DNA of 13,811 nucleotides, from positions 1-13,811 of the forward strand of contig JAUXEH010000040.1 of NCBI GenBank assembly GCA_030620655.1. The letters are read 5' to 3'. Below the pieces are notes generated by a model. The model had not been told where the DNA came from and searched no databases. It saw only the letters and a list, made by a program, of their open reading frames with translations. Of this stretch, positions 1 through 4,808 are shown one piece after another. Origin of the DNA: Candidatus Aminicenantota bacterium (GTDB taxonomy: Bacteria > Acidobacteriota > Aminicenantia > Aminicenantales > Aminicenantaceae). Made by a program: the position numbers and the translations under genes. The first letter of the stretch is position 1. Each line of letters starts with the position of its first letter.

Positions 1-208
1 CGGCCTCCTCCAGGTCGGTCGTGGCCCGTAGCTGGGGCGAAAGGGGATGATCCCCCAGGTAACGGGCGTTCCGCTGCCGGGAATTGATCTCCTCGACCAC
101 CTTGGGATCTCGGCCGCAGAGGACGACCTCATAGCCGTCCCGGGAGGCAAAGTGATGGGCCACGGCCGTGCCGTAGCTGCCCGCCCCGTAGAATGCGAAT
201 TTCGTCAT
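1..208 (-). CDS. gpsA: NAD(P)H-dependent glycerol-3-phosphate dehydrogenase, N-terminal part (3' end outside window)
   Basis: Only the first 69 codons are in the window; the gene runs off the left edge. The enzyme reduces dihydroxyacetone phosphate to sn-glycerol 3-phosphate in the cytoplasm, the entry to phospholipid synthesis. The visible protein begins MTKFAFYGAGSYGTAVAHHF, with the dinucleotide-binding GAGSYG loop at residues 8-13 directly after the first beta strand. Around residues 48-69 it has the family pattern N-A-R-Y-L-G then L-x-A-T-x-D-L-E-E-A, where GpsA proteins usually read YLPG and AT-DL-EA. The ATG shares four bases (ATGA) with the stop of the upstream glycosyltransferase, so translation is probably coupled. 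Other members of the 6-phosphogluconate/UDP-glucose dehydrogenase-like superfamily are possible, but this motif spacing is typical of GpsA. The family call is from the sequence; the activity is inferred from the family. Confidence 0.87.
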   Translation of the reverse strand, partial: MTKFAFYGAGSYGTAVAHHFASRDGYEVVLCGRDPKVVEEINSRQRNARYLGDHPLSPQLRATTDLEEA

Positions 209-960
209 GGGACCTTCCCTGGGGGACGCCCCCCAGTATCTTTTCTGATCAGCCGGCGGACCTCCAGCAGCTCGCGCAGGACACGGGGCGCGTCGGAGCC
301 GGGCCGCAGCCGTGTGTCCAGGTCGCAGGTCCACTCCACCGGAAACTCGGCGATGCGCAGCCCCCGCTTTTGCGCGCGCAGGATGATCTCCAAGTCGAAC
401 ATGAAACCGGACGTTCTGCAGGCCCGGTACAGCTCCCGGGCCGCATCTCCCCGGTAGAGCTTGAATCCGCACTGGGAATCACTGATGCCGCGGGGGAGGC
501 CGGCCACCAGGACCGCGGCCAGGTGGAACAGCCGGGAGAGGAGGCGGCGCTTCCAGGGACGGTCCCTGTGGATGACGGTCTCCCTGTGCCTCCGTGAGGC
601 CAGGGCCACGTCCAGCTCGCCGGCCCGGATCCTCCGGATCGGGGGCAGCGCATTGGCATAGGGCACGCAGTGCCCGCTGTCGGCGAACAGCACCACCTCC
701 CCCGAAGAGGCCAGCACCCCGGTGCGCACGGCAAAGCCCTTGCCCCGGTTCTTTTCCAGCCGGATCACCCGCAGCTCCGTTCCCGAGGGCACTTCGGCTT
801 CCCGGGCGGCCGCTGCCGTACCGTCGGAGCTGCCGTCGTCCACCACGATGACCTCGCCCCGCAGGCCGGAGTCCCGGAAGAAGGCGGCCGCCGATTCCAC
901 ATCATGCCGGATCTTCTTTGCCTCGTCGAGCGCCGGGATCACGACCGAGATATCCGTCAC
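205..960 (-). CDS. Family 2 glycosyltransferase, polyprenyl-phosphate (DPM1/ALG5-like) type
   Basis: This 251-residue GT-A glycosyltransferase probably transfers a sugar from a nucleotide sugar to a polyprenyl phosphate on the cytoplasmic face of the membrane. The N-terminus reads ISVVIPALDEAKKI, followed by VVDDGSSDGT at 39-48, NRGKG at 71-75, DSQCGFKLYR at 161-170, FMFDLEI at 186-192 and PVEW at 207-210, the order seen in dolichyl-phosphate glucosyl/mannosyl synthase relatives. There is no C-terminal membrane domain, so the length fits a soluble or peripheral enzyme. The metal site is unusual: instead of a D-x-D triad it reads F-A-D94-S-G-H-C. The start is GTG and overlaps the stop of the upstream gene by four bases (GTGA); the end overlaps gpsA by four bases (ATGA). 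The neighbouring GT-C protein is the natural user of its lipid-linked product. Donor sugar cannot be told from sequence. Confidence 0.85.
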   Translation of the reverse strand: MTDISVVIPALDEAKKIRHDVESAAAFFRDSGLRGEVIVVDDGSSDGTAAAAREAEVPSGTELRVIRLEKNRGKGFAVRTGVLASSGEVVLFADSGHCVPYANALPPIRRIRAGELDVALASRRHRETVIHRDRPWKRRLLSRLFHLAAVLVAGLPRGISDSQCGFKLYRGDAARELYRACRTSGFMFDLEIILRAQKRGLRIAEFPVEWTCDLDTRLRPGSDAPRVLRELLEVRRLIRKDTGGRPPGKVP

Positions 961-2534
961 GGTATCCGCCTCCGGGTCTCGAGGAAGGCCTCCCAGAGGC
1001 CCGATTCGATGCAGAGGGCCATGGGCACCTCAGGACGCAGCCCGTAGAACTCAACCTGGTAGCGGTCCCCCAGGAGAGGGGCCAGCGCGTCCATCTGATC
1101 CGGCGAGGCCACGACCAGGGGCACTCCTTCGAATCCGCCGGCCTCCGCAGCCTCCTGCCAGTAGCCGACGTTGGGGAAGCCCCGCACGTACCAGGGCAGG
1201 GGCCAGGTCGTATAGGGGTCGGCCACCACTTTGACCAGCAGGGCGCGGCCGTCCTCGTGCAGAGGAACCAGGTCTTGGACCCGTTGGACCAGCCTCAGGA
1301 AATCGGTCGATGTTTGGGCATAGACATAGGGATTGCGCGGATCGGCATGGTACTGAAGGTTCGCGCGGCGGCTCTGGAATACGAGATGGCCCAGGCTTCC
1401 CACCAGAAGGCAGATCACCACAGCCCGGAGCCAGCGCTTCCGGGCGGCCCGGAGCAGGAAGGCGGCGCCCCCGCCGGCCAGGATCACCATCCCCAGATAA
1501 AACGGCAGCAGGTTCCACGGCGTCTTGTATCGGATCAGGGAGTAGGCCAGCGTGGACAGCAGAGTGTAGAACGCCACGAACCGCAGGAACGCCCGTGTCT
1601 CCGGCCCCAAAGCCCGCTGCCGCCGTTTTCCTGCTCCCAAGGCGGCCGCGGCTCCCACCCCGGCCAGCAGCAGGACCGCTCCCTCGGTCCAGACAGGCCC
1701 ATGCTCGTAGCGGGAGAAGGCCAGCATCTTCAGGTAGTAATACCAGGGATGGGCATGCCAGCCCGGGTCTCCGGCCCGCGCGAAGTAGGTGCCGAAAGCC
1801 AGGACCGAGTCCAGCGGGCCCCGGAGGTGGCGGAAAAACGAGGAGAACAGGACCACGATCACGGCCAGGGCCGATCCGGCGCAGAGGGCCAGGTGCGCCC
1901 GGGTGGGACGGAGGACCTCCCCGGCCCGGTCCCTTTCCTCATGGAAAACAAACCGGTTCAGGACCCAGGCCCCAGCCAGGGCGGCGAACGCGATCAGGCT
2001 GGTCTCCTTGGTGGCATAGGCCATGCCCGCAAAAATGCCGAAAAACACGGCCCAGATCGCTTTTGGTGTCCTTACAAAGCGCCAGCCGGCGACCAGGGTC
2101 CCGAGGATAAAGAACACCAGCAGCGTCTCCTGGATGTAGAAGCGGCTGAAGAAGACCAGGACAGGGGAGACGGCGGCGAACGACCCGGCCAGGAGCAGGG
2201 CATCCGAACCCAACTCCTTGCGCACCGGCAGGAGCAGGAGCAGGAGCGCCGCTCCGAAGGCCGCGGGGACCCATCGCAGTGTGGTCTCATCCAGCTCGGC
2301 CAGGGACGCCTCACCCCTGAGCCAGGCAAAGGGGAGGCTGAGGTAATACAGGCTGGGCCCGTGATGATCCTCACGGTCGTAGCGGTAATCCCCGTGCTCC
2401 AGCAGCCGGCCGAACTTGACCGCCTGGTTGGCTTCGTCGTGGTGCATGGGCCGGAGGTCCAGCCGCGGCACCCGCAGGATCAGGGACAGGGCGATCGTCC
2501 CCAGGAATGTGACGGCAAATGCCTTTCTGTTCAT
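957..2534 (-). CDS. GT-C fold membrane glycosyltransferase, Agl23-type (TIGR03663-like)
   Basis: This 525-residue polytopic membrane protein of the PMT/ArnT-like superfamily resembles the 'flippase activity-associated protein Agl23' family. These proteins are thought to move a sugar from a lipid carrier to an acceptor on the outer face of the membrane. After the first helix (about 5-21) comes RPMHHDEANQ at 28-37, where D33-E34 occupy the first outer loop, the usual place of the catalytic acid in GT-C enzymes. The loop continues with YDREDHHGP at 52-60. Other family-like stretches are MAYATKETS at 161-169 and YKTPWN at 326-331. Roughly ten hydrophobic helices extend to about residue 376, then a soluble tail of about 145 residues. 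The ATG overlaps the discoidin gene stop (ATGA) and the stop overlaps the GT2 start (GTGA). The pairing with a polyprenyl-phosphate glycosyltransferase supports a lipid-linked sugar pathway. The acceptor is unknown. Confidence 0.85.
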   Translation of the reverse strand: MNRKAFAVTFLGTIALSLILRVPRLDLRPMHHDEANQAVKFGRLLEHGDYRYDREDHHGPSLYYLSLPFAWLRGEASLAELDETTLRWVPAAFGAALLLLLLPVRKELGSDALLLAGSFAAVSPVLVFFSRFYIQETLLVFFILGTLVAGWRFVRTPKAIWAVFFGIFAGMAYATKETSLIAFAALAGAWVLNRFVFHEERDRAGEVLRPTRAHLALCAGSALAVIVVLFSSFFRHLRGPLDSVLAFGTYFARAGDPGWHAHPWYYYLKMLAFSRYEHGPVWTEGAVLLLAGVGAAAALGAGKRRQRALGPETRAFLRFVAFYTLLSTLAYSLIRYKTPWNLLPFYLGMVILAGGGAAFLLRAARKRWLRAVVICLLVGSLGHLVFQSRRANLQYHADPRNPYVYAQTSTDFLRLVQRVQDLVPLHEDGRALLVKVVADPYTTWPLPWYVRGFPNVGYWQEAAEAGGFEGVPLVVASPDQMDALAPLLGDRYQVEFYGLRPEVPMALCIESGLWEAFLETRRRIP

Positions 2535-3220
2535 TTCACAGGCGTGCCGAAGACCTCCACTTCCACGTAGTGATTCATGTCGTTCGAAGTGTTGCCCTGG
2601 CTGTAGAGCCGGACATACCGGGCCGCGACACCTTTGGGATTGATGAGACGCCCCTCGTTGACCTCTATGTATTCCTTGTCGCGGCCTATTCCCAGGCCGG
2701 CGGAGTTGTCATGGTCGTTGTTGAACACGGTCGTAACTCCGGACACGAAATCCGGGTCATCAGACACCTGGACGATCACATCCCGGTAGACCCGGGCCTG
2801 GCTGTGGTAGTGCCAGACGAGGATGGCGTTCAGCTCGAAGGACTCTTCCAGGTCGATCTGGACCCACTGCACGCCGGGTCCGAACTCCACGTAGTAGCCG
2901 TCCTCCCCCGACTTCTCCCCGTCGGTCACGAACTCCACCTCGCCTATGATCGGCTCCATGTCGCTGCCGGTCACGGCTTTTTCCAGGGAGAGCAGCGCCG
3001 TCCCCGTGGGTACGTAGAACGGGGCGCGCTTCCTCCCGGTAACCCTCTCCAGGTTGGCGCTGCGGATGTTGCGGGGGGTGCCCACGAACATGGGCTTGGG
3101 CAGGTCGAGCTTCAGGACTTCCTTCTCCTCCTGAGCGGCCTCGGCCCCCGAAACCAGGCCGGGGACGTGCGGGAAGAGTATGCACAGGGCCGCCAGACCC
3201 CCCAAAAGCTTCTTTGTCAT
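2531..3220 (-). CDS. Secreted discoidin-like (F5/8 type C, galactose-binding-like) protein
   Basis: A 229-residue exported protein, probably binding a carbohydrate or surface structure rather than catalysing a reaction. The start at 3220 is preferred over in-frame starts further upstream. It is preceded by AAGGAG seven bases upstream (3228-3233), and it gives a proper signal peptide (MTKKLLGGLAALCILF, cleavage near residues 25-29). A connector with VGTPRNI and a 'P-F-Y-V-P-x-G-T' segment precedes a galactose-binding-like beta domain at about 85-226. That domain contains VQWVQIDLEES, ILVWHYHSQARVY, VSDDPDF, NNDHDNSAGLG, ARYVRLYSQG and a closing VEVEVFGTP, the usual ending of F5/8C domains. It lies 23 bases after apbE and its stop overlaps the Agl23-type gene (ATGA). 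D157-F-V-S-G-V-T-T resembles an ApbE flavinylation site, discussed in the findings. The exact family and ligand are unknown. Confidence 0.75.
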   Translation of the reverse strand: MTKKLLGGLAALCILFPHVPGLVSGAEAAQEEKEVLKLDLPKPMFVGTPRNIRSANLERVTGRKRAPFYVPTGTALLSLEKAVTGSDMEPIIGEVEFVTDGEKSGEDGYYVEFGPGVQWVQIDLEESFELNAILVWHYHSQARVYRDVIVQVSDDPDFVSGVTTVFNNDHDNSAGLGIGRDKEYIEVNEGRLINPKGVAARYVRLYSQGNTSNDMNHYVEVEVFGTPVK

Positions 3221-3227
3221 GGCCGGT

Positions 3228-3233
3228 CTCCTT
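3228..3233 (-). promoter_or_regulatory. Shine-Dalgarno sequence deciding the discoidin gene start
   Basis: AAGGAG on the minus strand lies seven bases before the ATG at 3220. It is the strongest ribosome binding site in this part of the window. It explains how the only non-overlapping junction in the left seven genes is translated, and it places the start at the signal peptide methionine rather than at an upstream codon inside apbE. Confidence 0.8.
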
Positions 3234-3243
3234 GAATGCGTCT

Positions 3244-4164
3244 TCAACGGGCGGTTTCGGTGACCACCGTCCCGCTGTTGAATATTGTACACTTTTTTCT
3301 CTCATTAATCACGAGGGCCCACAACTCTGGATTGCGGCTGCAGATATCCGCGATCTGCGCCGTTTCCAGGACCATGAAGGACGTGGACAGGGCGTCGGCC
3401 ACGGCCGCAGAGGGGTGGGAGGCCCAGGCGGCCCCATGCCCGGCTGCGGGACGGCCGGTCCGCGGGTCGAGGACGTGTTCACCTTTGACCTCGGTACCCG
3501 AGCCGCTCAGGGCCCGGTCCTTAAGGAAGGCCCGGGCCGGGGTCCCGGGGCCGGCCCAAGGCCCGGCCACACCCACGGGCCACCCTTCCGGGCCGCCCTG
3601 TCCGCTCCCGGGATCGCCCCAGGCCAGGGCCGTGCTGGTCCCGGCATGGAGCAAGGCGTCTTCGATATCCCAGTCCTCCAGGATATCCCTCACCTGGTCA
3701 AGCGCATACCCCTTGCCGATGCCCCCCAGATCCAGGTCCACGCTGCGGATCACGGTAACCTTGAAGCCGGCGGAGGTCTGGATGAGCTCCACAGGCATTA
3801 GGTCTTCCCGCGCGCCGGGCCGGCCTGCGGAGGCCGAACCCTCCCCTCCCTGATGCCCCGAACGGAAATCCACATCGAAGGTACCGAAGGTCTCCTCCTG
3901 CAAACGTATGGCCAGGTCGAGGCATTCGATCACCTCGATGCCGACCGGCAGGGATTCCCCGGGACGCAGCCGGTTGATCCGGCCGATGTCGCTGCGGGGG
4001 TCGAACCGGCTGAACAGGCTTTCCAGGCGGTCGATCTCGGCGAAGGCGGCCTGGGCCGCCCCCTGAGTGTGCGGGGTTCTCTCCCCCGGTATAAGCAGCT
4101 CGAACTCGGTGGACATAGCCGAATGGCTGAAGCGGGAAACAGGCGGGATCGCGGCGGTTTTCAC
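3244..4164 (-). CDS. apbE: FAD:protein FMN transferase (ApbE family)
   Basis: ApbE enzymes use FAD to attach FMN covalently to a Thr or Ser of target redox proteins, normally outside the cytoplasm. This 306-residue protein has the family order: AMSTEFEL at 16-23 (usually A-M-G-T), LFSRFDPRSDIGRIN at 50-64, DLGGIGKGYALD at 145-156, HVLDPRTGRPA at 220-230, and VADALSTSFMV at 245-255. In that last motif D247 and T251 correspond to the conserved Mg/FAD-site residues. The start is GTG and overlaps the upstream cytochrome b-like stop by four bases (GTGA). Unlike classic ApbE lipoproteins it shows no signal peptide or lipobox: the N-terminus MKTAAIPPVSRFSH is short and not hydrophobic. No FMN-binding-domain protein (NqrC/RnfG type) is in the window. 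Context with cytochromes points to extracytoplasmic electron transfer. Family assignment is firm; location and target are open. Confidence 0.92.
   Translation of the reverse strand: MKTAAIPPVSRFSHSAMSTEFELLIPGERTPHTQGAAQAAFAEIDRLESLFSRFDPRSDIGRINRLRPGESLPVGIEVIECLDLAIRLQEETFGTFDVDFRSGHQGGEGSASAGRPGAREDLMPVELIQTSAGFKVTVIRSVDLDLGGIGKGYALDQVRDILEDWDIEDALLHAGTSTALAWGDPGSGQGGPEGWPVGVAGPWAGPGTPARAFLKDRALSGSGTEVKGEHVLDPRTGRPAAGHGAAWASHPSAAVADALSTSFMVLETAQIADICSRNPELWALVINERKKCTIFNSGTVVTETAR
3284..3312 (-). promoter_or_regulatory. Candidate internal promoter within the 3' end of apbE
   Basis: On the minus strand GTGATT (3307-3312) and TACAAT (3284-3289) are separated by 17 bases, in a locally A+T-rich patch of an otherwise G+C-rich gene. 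The -10 matches five of six sigma70 consensus bases and the -35 matches three. A transcript would start near 3276, giving a leader of about 55 bases before the discoidin ATG. It would allow the surface/glycosyltransferase genes to be expressed apart from the cytochrome genes. This is a pattern match only. Confidence 0.3.
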
Positions 4165-4808
4165 TCCGTGCCGCCGCGTGTGTCGAGATTGAGGACTGCG
4201 AAGGCCGAGGCGGACAAGACAGCGATCAGGGCGCTGTAGCGGTGCAGGTCCAGGATACCGGCATGGCCCGGCTGCGCGAACCAGGGCAGCATCATGAGCA
4301 GGGCGGTCAGGGTGAGGAGGAGACCCGAGCTCACGAACACCCAGAAGAGCAGGCGGGACACGAAGAGCAGCCGGCCGGTCTGGGCGCCCCTGGGGTCAGC
4401 CTCTGTGCCGAAGTCATACACCCGGGCACGGATGAAGACCACCAGGGCCAGACACACCGCGAACAGGCCGCCCAGGCTGACATGGGCCATGAGGAAGATC
4501 CCGCGCAGCGGGCCGGAAAAAAACACGGCAAAGACAAACCCGCTCAGGGCCAGATACAAGAAGCTCAGGAGCACACCCAGGAAGATCCAGCGCTGCCGGG
4601 GGGGATTGGGGCGCACCAGGTGCTGCTCGTGCCAGTCATGCAGCCCCTTCCCACGCCTCTCCTTGACCAGGCTGGTCAGACGCCCCCTCAACCATGCCGG
4701 GAACGGTTCCGCGGCCCCGCTTTTCCGAAAGCGGAAATATGCCAGGCCCGCGGCCGCGGACGGCAGCGTCACTAGCGTGACGATCCTGAATAGCACAGAA
4801 GCAGTCAT
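4161..4808 (-). CDS. Five-helix membrane protein, probable cytochrome b-like subunit
   Basis: A 215-residue inner-membrane protein that I cannot place in a named family with certainty. Hydrophobic helices lie at about 4-25, 74-97, 103-126, 153-173 and 184-206. The last four form a bundle like cytochrome b561 or other four-helix di-His haem b proteins. H109 (MAHVSLGG) in helix 3 and H189 (LDLHRYSAL) in helix 5 are good candidates for one haem b. The loop before the bundle holds H57, H60 and H63 (LHDWHEQH). The start at 4808 is chosen because its ATG overlaps the cytochrome c stop (ATGA), has AAAGGAA just upstream, and leads straight into a hydrophobic helix. A longer in-frame extension would read an out-of-frame arginine/proline-rich shadow of the cytochrome gene. 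The stop overlaps apbE (GTGA). Its likely role is electron transfer between the quinone pool and the adjacent multihaem protein; this is inference. Confidence 0.6.
   Translation of the reverse strand: MTASVLFRIVTLVTLPSAAAGLAYFRFRKSGAAEPFPAWLRGRLTSLVKERRGKGLHDWHEQHLVRPNPPRQRWIFLGVLLSFLYLALSGFVFAVFFSGPLRGIFLMAHVSLGGLFAVCLALVVFIRARVYDFGTEADPRGAQTGRLLFVSRLLFWVFVSSGLLLTLTALLMMLPWFAQPGHAGILDLHRYSALIAVLSASAFAVLNLDTRGGTE

Noticed and set aside
918..2570. A 550-codon open frame on the plus strand opposite the Agl23-type gene
   Set aside because: Its translation is rich in Gln, Gly, Pro, Arg and His with no fold or motif, as expected for the antisense of a G+C-rich gene. The minus-strand frame has clear family motifs and membrane helices.
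3221..3292. Upstream start for the discoidin-like protein
   Set aside because: It would overlap the end of apbE, lack a ribosome binding site and bury the signal peptide behind 24 polar residues.
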